Shown: one piece after another, positions 1 through 6,483 of the stretch
How positions within the stretch are numbered: the stretch's first letter is position 1
Layout: each line of letters begins with the position of its first letter
Assembly (NCBI RefSeq): GCF_002482975.1
Contig: NZ_DLHA01000018.1
Coordinates: 147,592-158,476 of the forward strand
DNA: 10,885 nucleotides
Direction: 5' to 3'
Source of the DNA: Flavobacterium sp. UBA7680
Lineage (GTDB): Bacteria; Bacteroidota; Bacteroidia; Flavobacteriales; Flavobacteriaceae
Notes under the pieces: generated by a model
Seen by the model: only the letters and a program-made list of their open reading frames with translations
What the model was told of the DNA's origin: nothing
Databases searched by the model: none
Position numbers and translations under genes: made by a program

Positions 1-19
1 TCGAGTCCTGTTCCCGCTA
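1..19 (+). tRNA. 3' end of a tRNA (partial)
   Basis: The first bases read as the end of a T-loop (TCGAGT), a 5-nt T-stem 3' strand (CCTGT), a 7-nt acceptor 3' strand (TCCCGCT) and a discriminator A. CCA is not encoded. An intrinsic terminator starts 8 bases later, as expected for the last gene of a tRNA unit. The 5' part and anticodon lie outside the window, so the amino acid cannot be read. The implied acceptor 5' strand (nGCGGGA) would be compatible with an initiator-type tRNA, but that is a guess. Confidence 0.5.
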
Positions 20-26
20 CTAAGTA

Positions 27-58
27 AAGCTTCAGAGAAATCTGAAGCTTTTTTCTTT
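27..58 (+). terminator. Intrinsic terminator after the tRNA
   Basis: A perfect 10-bp stem AAGCTTCAGA/TCTGAAGCTT closes on a GAAA tetraloop and runs into a T-rich tail. It probably ends the transcript of the tRNA at the left edge. A near-identical hairpin sits at 1299-1327. Confidence 0.85.
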
Positions 59-179
59 ATAAAAAAAAGCACTTTGCAAAAAAACTTGCTTTTTGATTGA
101 TTTTCTTTACGTTAACAAGAAGAAAAGCAATAATTATCTTAATTATTTATTTAAAATTATATTTTAATCGTAAACTCCA

Positions 180-1274
180 ATGTTTAAAAAAAACAACCCC
201 CAAATTCTTCTTTTTACCCTTTTAAGTTTATTTTTTTCCATCAATTCATTTTCTCAAAAAAATCTTTATGCTGGAATTGAAGTTGGCCGCAGAGCTATAA
301 AAGTTTCCGTTCTGGATGTAAGTAATATCAAGAAAGCAGATTATAAAATCCTTTCGTTTTGGACTGAGAGAATTAATTTTGCTGAACATATTGCTAATAC
401 CGGCGAACTTACTGAAGATGATATTAACAGAGCCAGTACTATTGTAGCTGAACAATTGACAAAAATACGAGCAGAACATAAAATGCCTGAAACGAATATT
501 TTTATCGTAGCTGCTCCCGTTTTCTCATCTGCCCGCAACGCCGATGTTTTAAAAAATAAAATTGCGACGCTAACAAACAAAGAACTAGAGATACTTAATG
601 TTAACGAAGAGGCTAAAACACTGGTTAAAGGCGCTATGCCTCCTGTTGATTATTCTAATGCTTTTTTACTTGATATTGGTGCACAAACTACTAAAGGCGG
701 ATACATTGATGAACTTGAAGATAACAAATTAGAGTTTATTCCTTTGGAGCTTGATTTTGGTACAATGACACTTACTGATGCGGTGAAAAAAACGGTTGTA
801 AACCAAGCGCAGGTAAACGATATGTCGGCATATCAGGAAAAATCTTTTGATTTTAACTCGGTACTGCGTAAGAAAGTGCAAGCGTTACTGGACAAAAATC
901 CTCTTTTATTAAAAAAAGACAAAATATATTTATCTGGTGGAGCTGTTTGGGCTTTTGCGACTCTATATTATAATGAAAACGTAAAAGAGCATTATATTTC
1001 TTTAAACATGGAAGACATTCTTAATTATGATGCAATCCTGAAAAACAACTTCGTAAAATTTACTAACCTTGCTAAAACTAATAAAGAAGCTGCAAGAGTT
1101 TTGAGTACTTATAATCAGGAATATTTAATTTCTGCAAATAACATATTAATTGCCTGTTTAGAAGGTGTTCCAAATTTAGAAACCAAGAAAGTATACTTTG
1201 TAAAAGAAGGACAAGTAACATGGCTTATTTCATATATTGCCGACCGTTCTAAAAAAGTAAATACTAATTTTTAA
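180..1274 (+). CDS. Exported Ppx/GppA-like (ASKHA-fold) protein
   Basis: The 364-residue protein starts with a Sec-type signal peptide: basic residues 3-4, a hydrophobic run at about 8-20, and likely cleavage near SFSQ (23-26). The rest resembles exopolyphosphatase/GppA proteins of the actin-like ATPase fold. A phosphate-1-like loop lies at 31-38 (AGIEVGRR), a segment like the family's ATSALR region at 111-124, an EEA motif at 143-145, a phosphate-2-like loop at 164-171 (LDIGAQTT), and a glycine-rich SGG at 252-254. Two loops depart from the family consensus: the usual DxGSNS is EVGRRA, and DIGGGST is DIGAQTT. Combined with export to the periplasm, where ATP is scarce, this makes classical polyphosphatase activity uncertain; a binding or structural role is possible. 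The ATG start directly precedes the signal peptide. Terminators on both sides suggest a single-gene transcript. I saw no convincing TAnnTTTG box upstream. Confidence 0.7.
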   Translation: MFKKNNPQILLFTLLSLFFSINSFSQKNLYAGIEVGRRAIKVSVLDVSNIKKADYKILSFWTERINFAEHIANTGELTEDDINRASTIVAEQLTKIRAEHKMPETNIFIVAAPVFSSARNADVLKNKIATLTNKELEILNVNEEAKTLVKGAMPPVDYSNAFLLDIGAQTTKGGYIDELEDNKLEFIPLELDFGTMTLTDAVKKTVVNQAQVNDMSAYQEKSFDFNSVLRKKVQALLDKNPLLLKKDKIYLSGGAVWAFATLYYNENVKEHYISLNMEDILNYDAILKNNFVKFTNLAKTNKEAARVLSTYNQEYLISANNILIACLEGVPNLETKKVYFVKEGQVTWLISYIADRSKKVNTNF

Positions 1275-1298
1275 GAAAACATCTTTATACCCTATACA

Positions 1299-1327
1299 AA
1301 GCTTCAGAGAAATCTGGAGCTTTTTTT
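1299..1327 (+). terminator. Intrinsic terminator after the Ppx-like gene
   Basis: Stem AAGCTTCAGA/TCTGGAGCTT (one G-T pair) with a GAAA loop and a run of seven T. It lies 24 bases after the stop codon of the Ppx-like gene. It differs from the hairpin at 27-58 by one base in the stem. Confidence 0.85.
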
Positions 1328-1407
1328 ATTGAACATAATTGAAACTTAACAATTTAAGAAAAATCCTAAAAAAATTAAAAAATGCGTATCTGACTTAGAG
1401 TATAAAT

Positions 1408-1415
1408 TAGTTTTG
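1408..1415 (+). promoter_or_regulatory. Possible -7 box (TAnnTTTG) for the polyprenyl synthase
   Basis: TAGTTTTG matches the Bacteroidota/Flavobacterium -7 consensus TAnnTTTG. No good TTG -33 element sits 17-23 bases upstream, so the call is tentative. It would give a 5' leader of about 60-65 bases. A weaker candidate, TATTTTAG, lies at 1450-1457. Confidence 0.35.
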
Positions 1416-1485
1416 TAGAATTTTTCTTAATTTAATTTATAAAAAGCTGTATTTTAGCCGTTTATAAATTAATAATTTTAATTTT

Positions 1486-2460
1486 ATGTATTCAATAGCT
1501 CAATACACAGATTTTTTTATTAGTTATTTAGAGAATCAAACTATAGATAAAGAGCCCAAAAATCTTTATGAGCCCATAAACTATATAATGTCATTGGGAG
1601 GAAAACGATTACGGCCTGTTCTTACTTTACTTACTGCAGAAATTTTTGATACGGATTACAAATTGGCATTGCCAGCTGCTTTAGCCATAGAGGTTTTTCA
1701 TAATTCTTCACTAGTTCACGATGATATTATAGACGAGGATCCTATAAGAAGAGGAAAACCTACGGTACACAAAAAATGGAATACTAACATCGCTATTCTT
1801 GCCGGAGACGCCATGATTATTTTAACTTATCATTATCTGCAAAGTTACGAACCAAATCTTGCTAAAACTTTAACTAAAGCGGTTGTCAAAATGGGAATCA
1901 AAGTTTGCGAGGGACAAACATGGGATGTTGATTTTGAAACCCGACAAGATGTTACGGTTTCAGAATACTTAAAAATGATTGAATATAAAACCGGAGCACT
2001 CATAGCAACATCAATGAAAATGGGTGCTATTATTGCTCAAACTTCTCCCGAAAACTGCGATTTGATTTATAAATTCGGAATTAATGTAGGTTTAGCATTT
2101 CAGCTGCAAGACGATTATCTTGATCTTTTTGGTGATACTCAAACCTTCGGAAGACGATTATGCGGCGATATTATTTCGAATAAAAAAACCTATTTATATT
2201 TTAAGGCTCTTGAAATTCTATCTGAAACCGAAAAAAAACAATTAATGGAATTGTATACTGTTCGTCTTGATGATAATGTAAAGAAAATTGAAACCATTAC
2301 AGAATTGCTTCTGAAATCTGGAGCACCAGACGCAACTCAAGAATCTATTAAGAAATATACTTTTAAAGCTTCTAAAATTTTAGGGAAGATTAATATAACC
2401 GAAGATAAGAAAGCGGTATTAAGGGCTTTTGCAGAGAGTTTGATAGGGAGAAGAGTTTAA
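1486..2460 (+). CDS. trans-Polyprenyl diphosphate synthase
   Basis: This 324-residue cytosolic enzyme condenses isopentenyl diphosphate with an allylic diphosphate, making the chain for quinones, carotenoids or other isoprenoids. Visible family motifs are GGKRLRP (38-44), the first aspartate-rich motif DDIID (79-83), KTGAL (168-172), and the second aspartate-rich motif DDYLD (209-213). The length is normal. The residues 4 and 5 before the first motif are both Ser (74, 75), not aromatic, and the motif lacks the two-residue insertion of short-chain bacterial enzymes. Together these argue against a farnesyl synthase and favour C20 or longer products; flavobacteria use menaquinone-6. Chain length cannot be fixed by eye. 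The stretch after the second motif reads GRRLCGD (222-228), where the family usually has GKxxGGD. It ends 39 bases from a convergent gene; I see no clear terminator between them. Confidence 0.93.
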   Translation: MYSIAQYTDFFISYLENQTIDKEPKNLYEPINYIMSLGGKRLRPVLTLLTAEIFDTDYKLALPAALAIEVFHNSSLVHDDIIDEDPIRRGKPTVHKKWNTNIAILAGDAMIILTYHYLQSYEPNLAKTLTKAVVKMGIKVCEGQTWDVDFETRQDVTVSEYLKMIEYKTGALIATSMKMGAIIAQTSPENCDLIYKFGINVGLAFQLQDDYLDLFGDTQTFGRRLCGDIISNKKTYLYFKALEILSETEKKQLMELYTVRLDDNVKKIETITELLLKSGAPDATQESIKKYTFKASKILGKINITEDKKAVLRAFAESLIGRRV

Positions 2461-2499
2461 CTATTTCCGTTTACTATAAAATCTTTCAGCAACTGCATA

Positions 2500-2826
2500 T
2501 TAAATTTCAGTTTGCAACAATTCATTAATCTCATCTAAAAATTCAAGTTCATCTAGAGGAAAAAACTGCAGCACTAATTCTAAAATAATCTCAACATTAA
2601 TCGTTTGATTTTTTCCTGTTTCTGAAACTTTATGCGTTTCGTGATCTAGCGCCAAAATACACAATTGCAAAATATTTTTAATAACACTACTTAGCTTATA
2701 ATAATTTAGGAATTTGATCTCACCAATATAATTTTCTGCTTTATCATCAGTCATTTTTAGAGTATTGAAATATAATGCAGCCAGCTTTTTAATATTCTCT
2801 AAATTTTTAATATCTTTTGTTTCCAT
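2500..2826 (-). CDS. Small hypothetical protein, 108 aa
   Basis: I do not recognise this protein. From the ATG at 2826 it is 108 residues, rich in Leu, Ile, Glu and Lys, probably all helical, with an acidic C-terminus and no signal peptide or membrane segment. The open frame extends to a TTG at 2853, but the ATG is preferred. It is preceded by AAGGA about 7 bases upstream, one of the few Shine-Dalgarno-like sites here. A 7-bp hairpin (2880-2896) lies just upstream and could be an operator. It is convergent with the polyprenyl synthase. The terminator of the next upstream gene lies between, so it probably has its own promoter. Confidence 0.6.
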   Translation of the reverse strand: METKDIKNLENIKKLAALYFNTLKMTDDKAENYIGEIKFLNYYKLSSVIKNILQLCILALDHETHKVSETGKNQTINVEIILELVLQFFPLDELEFLDEINELLQTEI

Positions 2827-2879
2827 TGATTTATCCTTTTTGCGATAATTCAAATTTGAACATATTTTTTAAAAATGCG

Positions 2880-2896
2880 GTTATCTTTTAGATAAC
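2880..2896. repeat. Short inverted repeat upstream of the 108-aa gene
   Basis: GTTATCT-TTT-AGATAAC is a 7-bp perfect stem with a 3-nt loop, 54-70 bases before the ATG at 2826. It could be an operator for that gene or a chance palindrome in AT-rich DNA. It is not followed by a U-run on the minus strand. Confidence 0.3.
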
Positions 2897-2910
2897 TAAA
2901 AAAACAGAGA

Positions 2911-2946
2911 ATAAAAAAGGCTGCCTTTTATAAAAGAACAGCCTTT
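2911..2946 (-). terminator. Intrinsic terminator for the 101-aa gene
   Basis: The outer stem AAAGGCTG/CAGCCTTT (2916-2923 with 2939-2946) encloses the palindrome CTTTTATAAAAG (2925-2936). Read on the minus strand it continues into a T-run (A-run at 2913-2918 on the given strand). It lies 22 bases after the stop of the gene at 2969-3274. Confidence 0.8.
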
Positions 2947-2968
2947 AAAATATATTTTTAATAAATGC

Positions 2969-3274
2969 TTAAGCTCTAAACAAAGCAAACTTATTATAGT
3001 TATACAAAACCTTATCATAAGGAACATAAAGCGAAACTATTTTCTCTGACGATTCGTCAAATTTAATTCCGTTGTGTTTTCTGAATAAGTAAATTTCTTT
3101 CAAACAGTTTGATAAACTTTGATGAATTTCACTTGTAAAAGTTGGCAGTTTTTTATCTCCAACTAAAAGATCGATTTGATAATTCGAACTGCTTTTTGAT
3201 AAGTTATTACCAATAATTCTGATGGTAAATGTGGTTGACTTTCCGTATTGTTCACCTTGATATTGTAGTGTCAT
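2969..3274 (-). CDS. Small hypothetical protein, 101 aa
   Basis: I do not recognise this protein. It is a soluble, basic protein of 101 residues with an ATG start, alternating polar/hydrophobic N-terminal segments that look like beta strands, and a Ser/Asn-rich stretch at about 27-31. There is no signal peptide and no clear catalytic motif. A good terminator follows, and TAnnTTTG-like boxes lie about 105-125 bases upstream, so it is probably monocistronic with a long AT-rich leader. The leader and terminator support it as a real gene. Confidence 0.6.
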   Translation of the reverse strand: MTLQYQGEQYGKSTTFTIRIIGNNLSKSSSNYQIDLLVGDKKLPTFTSEIHQSLSNCLKEIYLFRKHNGIKFDESSEKIVSLYVPYDKVLYNYNKFALFRA

Positions 3275-3377
3275 AATTTTATAGTAAAAAGGTTAGTATT
3301 TTATGTTTAAATTTTCTTTAGAATTGAATTCAATATTAAAGTTATAAAAAATATTGAATGCTTTATAAAACCCGTAT

Positions 3378-3399
3378 CAAATTTATTGAAGCAAAGTTA
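3378..3399 (-). promoter_or_regulatory. Two overlapping -7 box candidates for the 101-aa gene
   Basis: On the minus strand TAACTTTG (3392-3399) and TAAATTTG (3378-3385) both match TAnnTTTG. No well-spaced TTG -33 element accompanies them. A start here would give a leader of about 100-110 bases. No other feature explains the 165-base gap between 3274 and 3440. Confidence 0.35.
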
Positions 3400-3439
3400 G
3401 TATAAATTCTATTTTCTGCATTTTTTACATCAAACTTAA

Positions 3440-3970
3440 TTAACTCCAAATACCAGCTATTCCTTTTTGTGCAATATTATTGGCGAACAAAGGTGTTTCT
3501 TCATTATTATGTGCTTCTAAATTTTGCAGCATCTGACTTTTTACTGCAGTTAAATCAGTAATATTTAACGATTTCAGCACCGCCAAAAACTCAGAAGTGG
3601 CGCTAACAGCAACATGGTTATGAAGTTCACACTGATCATTTGATATCGGCATAATTTTAAGTTCCCAGGTCACTCCTATTTTTGTTGTTCCTAAAGGCGA
3701 AATCGAATCGGAAATAGAATTTACTCTGCAATGGTTTTCATTTCCAATTTCTTCGACATAATGCTGTACTAAAAAATTATCGGCAACTTTTTCTACATTT
3801 ATGGACATTCGCTTTCCATTTTCAGAAAATGAAACTCCACTAGCAATATGTCCCTTTGAACACGATTGATATTCAAAATCCTTCAAAGTAAACAGCCATT
3901 CGGTAATATTAATCTTTTCTGCAGGACAATCAATAATGACCTTTGCAGTACATTCAGCAAGTATTTCCAT
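3440..3970 (-). CDS. SRPBCC-like protein, operon partner of the hydrolase
   Basis: The 176-residue protein looks like a START/SRPBCC (polyketide cyclase-like) fold. An N-terminal beta strand (about 5-13) leads into DCPAEKINITEWLFTL, a short helix typical of the fold. Alternating strands follow up to about 125, then a long C-terminal helix (about 138-155). Such proteins bind hydrophobic ligands; no ligand can be named. There is no signal peptide or membrane segment. It starts with ATG two bases after the stop codon of the isochorismatase-like gene, so the two are almost certainly co-transcribed and perhaps translationally coupled. The fold is my reading of pattern, not a database match; it could be an unrelated alpha/beta protein. 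Confidence 0.55.
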   Translation of the reverse strand: MEILAECTAKVIIDCPAEKINITEWLFTLKDFEYQSCSKGHIASGVSFSENGKRMSINVEKVADNFLVQHYVEEIGNENHCRVNSISDSISPLGTTKIGVTWELKIMPISNDQCELHNHVAVSATSEFLAVLKSLNITDLTAVKSQMLQNLEAHNNEETPLFANNIAQKGIAGIWS

Positions 3971-3972
3971 CT

Positions 3973-4590
3973 TTATGATTCTAAAATATTTATAAATTCT
4001 TGTGCAGATAAAAGTGAATGTCCGTAATTCGGAAAATTAATTTCTACGGTTGCTATTATTTCGTCCTGATTAAAAGAACCTATTCCATCTTTAATCAAAG
4101 TAACATGATATCCTAATTCTACGCCATATCTTGCTGTTGAATCAATACAAGTATTGGCTCTCATTCCGGCAATTACAATATGGTCTAAGTCATGTATTTT
4201 TAAAAGAAAATCCAAATCAGTATTGGCAAAACCGCTTGCTGTCCAATGATTTTGAGCTATTAAATCTCCCTTTTCCGGCAGCAAATCCGGATGAAATTCT
4301 GCACCCCAGCTTCCTTTTTCAAAAAGAGTTAAATTTTTACTTCCGTTGTGTGATGGAGAAAAATATTTCCATTTTAAATAATCTTCTTTCTGTGTTTGGC
4401 GATGCGGCACATAAATTACTTTTATATTATGTTTTCTAACCGCAGTCAACAGACTTTTTAAGTTTGCAATAATATTGTTGCTTTCCACGGTTTCTTTTAC
4501 AAAAGGCCAAAGTTTTCCTTTTTCAGAAAGAAAATCATTATAGGGATCAACTAATAATAATGCAGTTCGGTGGTTTTGATACGTACTCAT
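3973..4590 (-). CDS. Isochorismatase-like cysteine hydrolase
   Basis: The 205-residue protein belongs to the isochorismatase/nicotinamidase-like superfamily, cytosolic hydrolases usually using an Asp-Lys-Cys triad. The Asp is at 15 (LLLVDPYND) and the nucleophile Cys at 148 (ANTCIDS), followed by STARYGVELGYHVTL, a strong family signature. Where the family Lys is expected, before the HW...SGFANTDLD block (115-127), the sequence reads AQNHW, so Gln113 or Asn114 takes that place. From memory, a subfamily with QEHW here exists, so this may be a subfamily trait rather than a dead enzyme. The substrate is unknown. It is the first gene of a two-gene operon with the SRPBCC-like gene (2-base gap) and starts with ATG. 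Confidence 0.85.
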   Translation of the reverse strand: MSTYQNHRTALLLVDPYNDFLSEKGKLWPFVKETVESNNIIANLKSLLTAVRKHNIKVIYVPHRQTQKEDYLKWKYFSPSHNGSKNLTLFEKGSWGAEFHPDLLPEKGDLIAQNHWTASGFANTDLDFLLKIHDLDHIVIAGMRANTCIDSTARYGVELGYHVTLIKDGIGSFNQDEIIATVEINFPNYGHSLLSAQEFINILES

Positions 4591-4638
4591 AGTTTTGAAT
4601 TTTAGAAATTAGAACTAACCCATTCCAAAATTCAAACC

Positions 4639-4754
4639 CAAACTTAATAAATTGATTTTTAGACACTTATACAATTAAAAAAAATTGATATTCCGCTGAA
4701 AATCATCGTATTAACGAAATATCAAAAATATATTTCTCCTAAATTATATAACAA
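4639..4754 (-). promoter_or_regulatory. Promoter region of the hydrolase/SRPBCC operon
   Basis: Two minus-strand -7 candidates are present. TATTTTTG (4723-4730) has a TTG (4752-4754) 21 bases upstream, which fits the flavobacterial -33/-7 spacing and would give a leader of about 125 bases. TAAGTTTG (4639-4646) gives a shorter leader of about 40 bases, but its nearest TTG is 25 bases away. The sequence alone does not decide between them. Confidence 0.45.
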
Positions 4755-4783
4755 AAAAAGCTGTAACGAATTACAGCTTTCAT
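4751..4783 (-). terminator. Terminator of the LRR gene
   Basis: A perfect 10-bp stem AAAGCTGTAA/TTACAGCTTT (4757-4766 with 4771-4780) has a 4-nt loop. On the minus strand it runs into a T-run, 50 bases after the stop of the LRR gene. The other strand also has a weak T-rich tail, but no plus-strand gene needs it. Confidence 0.85.
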
Positions 4784-4832
4784 ATTTTTAAATACCTGAT
4801 CATCAATATTCAAGTGAAATTTCACAAATAAA

Positions 4833-5690
4833 TTAGTTTACAATATCGCTTTCAGTTTTTCTTTCTTGATTTACATCTAATAAAAACAACTTTCCATTTT
4901 CATCCAACATTGTCATATTCAAAGCATCTAATAAAGTAAGATTTTTTGAAACCGAACCTGTGAATTTATTATAGGAAAGATTCATTTCTGATAGATTAGG
5001 CATTTTTTCTAATTCCTTAGGAATTTCTCCGCCCAGACTATTATTGAACAAACTTAAATTTTGCAGAATATTCAAATTAGAAATATCTGAACTTACCGCT
5101 CCCGACAATCTATTATTATTTAGCAGCAGAATTTTTAAAGTCGAAATTTTATACAACGAGCTTGGTAAAACTCCTGCGATTTGATTATCAAACAAGCAAA
5201 GAATTTCTAATCGATTCAGTTTTCCAATTTCCTGAGGTAATTCGCCTGAAATATTGTTTTTAAAAAGCTCCAAATCTTTCAAATTCTTTAAATCGCAAAT
5301 ACTTCCCGGAATTGCTCCAGATAACTGATTACCGGAAACATTTAAAACTCGAAGTTCTTTAAAATTACTGATTGAATTTGATAATTGTCCTTTAAGATTA
5401 TTTTTATGAAGATCAACTGTCACTAAATTTACCAGCTCAAAAAATTCGGCAGGCAATTCTCCCTGCAAATTATTATCAGCTAAATTTAAAGAAATTACTT
5501 TTCCGTTTTCGGCATAAACTCCATACCAGGTTGAGACTGATAGTGATAAATCCCATTTTATTTTCCACTGCGAACCATTCGTCGCATGATATAATTTAAT
5601 TAGCGCGTCTTTCTCTTTATCTGAAACAGTATCTGCAAAAATATTAAGAGAAAAAACAAATGCTAAAAAAAGTGTTGCAAGGCTTTTCAT
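4833..5690 (-). CDS. Exported leucine-rich-repeat protein
   Basis: The 285-residue protein has a Sec signal peptide (1 to about 19, cut near IFA-D) and a short capping region with the N-terminal motif typical of bacterial plant-type LRR proteins (ALIKLYHATNGSQW, 29-42, and STWYGV). About eight LRR units of 24 residues follow from 66 to 254 (leucine pattern with N.L.G.IP). A short tail of about 30 residues ends at 285. LRRs usually bind proteins, so a surface or periplasmic binding role is likely; the partner is unknown. No lipobox, membrane segment or recognisable T9SS C-terminal sorting domain is seen. The frame is open to a TTG at 5723, but that codon falls inside a TAnnTTTG box (5721-5728), and the ATG at 5690 begins the signal peptide. 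A strong terminator follows. Confidence 0.85.
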   Translation of the reverse strand: MKSLATLFLAFVFSLNIFADTVSDKEKDALIKLYHATNGSQWKIKWDLSLSVSTWYGVYAENGKVISLNLADNNLQGELPAEFFELVNLVTVDLHKNNLKGQLSNSISNFKELRVLNVSGNQLSGAIPGSICDLKNLKDLELFKNNISGELPQEIGKLNRLEILCLFDNQIAGVLPSSLYKISTLKILLLNNNRLSGAVSSDISNLNILQNLSLFNNSLGGEIPKELEKMPNLSEMNLSYNKFTGSVSKNLTLLDALNMTMLDENGKLFLLDVNQERKTESDIVN

Positions 5691-5720
5691 AACAGATTTG
5701 GGGGATATGTTTTTCTGCCT

Positions 5721-5728
5721 CAAAATTA
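5721..5728 (-). promoter_or_regulatory. -7 box of the LRR gene
   Basis: Read on the minus strand this is TAATTTTG, a full match to TAnnTTTG, about 30 bases before the ATG at 5690. It would give a leader of about 20-25 bases. No TTG -33 element is evident. It contains the TTG that could be mistaken for the start codon. Confidence 0.45.
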
Positions 5729-5837
5729 GTTAATTACTAGATATAAAGCGTCTTATGTCGATAAAGTGTTGATAAATAAAAAATTCGTCTTACTTTTCTT
5801 CTTTATAAATTTATCGAAATCGTTATAGTTTTTTAAC

Positions 5838-5845
5838 TATTTTTG
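5838..5845 (+). promoter_or_regulatory. -7 box of the DUF1761 gene
   Basis: TATTTTTG matches TAnnTTTG and lies 27 bases before the ATG at 5873, giving a leader of about 20 bases. A TTG -33 element is not obvious. Together with the box at 5721-5728 it defines a divergent promoter region of about 180 bases shared with the LRR gene. Confidence 0.45.
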
Positions 5846-5872
5846 AAACAACTAATTACAAAAACCTATATT

Positions 5873-6364
5873 ATGGAAAAAATTAACCTAATTACATTTT
5901 TCGTTGCCGCGATTGTGACACTCATAATCGGTTTTATCTGGTATCATCCAAAAGTTTTTGGAACAATCTGGATGAGAGAAAATAATTTTACCGAAGAAGA
6001 TCTGAAAAAAGGAAACATGCTCAAAATATTTGGGTTTACGTACATTTTTTCTGTAATGCTTTCGATGGCTTTAATGTCGTTTACCATTCATCAGTCGGGC
6101 GCGCTCGGAATGATTGGCGGCCCACAATTTATTGAAACTGCAAAACCATCTTTCCACGCTTTCATGGCAGATTACGGAACTGCATTTCGTACTTTTAAAC
6201 ATGGAGCTTTGCATGGATTTATGTCGGGATTGTTTTTTGCTTTTCCTATAGTCGGAATTAATGGTTTATTCGAAAGAAAATCTTGGAAATACATCTTTAT
6301 TCATGCAGGATATTGGATGCTTACCCTTACTATAATAGGCGGTATTGTTTGCCAGTTTGCCTAA
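5873..6364 (+). CDS. DUF1761 family membrane protein
   Basis: The 163-residue inner-membrane protein has four predicted membrane segments at about 5-23, 51-71, 113-131 and 140-161, and almost nothing outside them but a loop at about 72-112. The N-terminal segment running into IGFIWYHPKVFGTIW, and the tail segment with HAGYWMLTL, match my memory of DUF1761 proteins, whose function is unknown. The frame opens at a TTG at 5843, but that codon lies in the -7 box, so the ATG at 5873 is the start. It is followed by a strong terminator and is probably a single-gene transcript. The match is by recall of family motifs. Confidence 0.75.
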   Translation: MEKINLITFFVAAIVTLIIGFIWYHPKVFGTIWMRENNFTEEDLKKGNMLKIFGFTYIFSVMLSMALMSFTIHQSGALGMIGGPQFIETAKPSFHAFMADYGTAFRTFKHGALHGFMSGLFFAFPIVGINGLFERKSWKYIFIHAGYWMLTLTIIGGIVCQFA

Positions 6365-6378
6365 ATTATAAATAGTAC

Positions 6379-6414
6379 AAACCCGTTTGAAGTCAAAACT
6401 CAAACGGGTTTTTC
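6379..6414 (+). terminator. Intrinsic terminator after the DUF1761 gene
   Basis: A perfect 12-bp stem AAACCCGTTTGA/TCAAACGGGTTT (6379-6390 with 6400-6411) has a 9-nt loop and a T tail. It starts 15 bases after the stop codon. Confidence 0.9.
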
Positions 6415-6456
6415 TTAATAATAACTTAAAGAAAATGAGTTATTACAAATATTATC

Positions 6457-6464
6457 TAATTTTG
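6457..6464 (+). promoter_or_regulatory. -7 box of the acyltransferase gene
   Basis: TAATTTTG matches TAnnTTTG, 20 bases before the TTG start at 6484, so the leader would be only about 13 bases. No TTG -33 element is evident. The preceding terminator means this gene needs its own promoter. Confidence 0.45.
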
Positions 6465-6483
6465 AAGAAATTAGCTCACACTT

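Noticed and set aside
64..94. AT-rich hairpin AAAAAGCA/TGCTTTTT after the first terminator
   Set aside because: Only two G-C pairs and a 15-nt loop in a homopolymer-rich stretch; chance pairing is likely, and a strong terminator already lies at 27-58.
246..580. Two minus-strand open frames within the Ppx-like gene
   Set aside because: They are antisense to a gene with a signal peptide and family motifs and show no motif of their own.
3275..3439. Possible extra small gene in the AT-rich gap
   Set aside because: No convincing open frame; the gap is best explained as the leader and promoter of the 101-aa gene.
4131..4439. 102-codon plus-strand open frame
   Set aside because: It lies wholly inside the isochorismatase-like gene on the other strand, which has strong family motifs.
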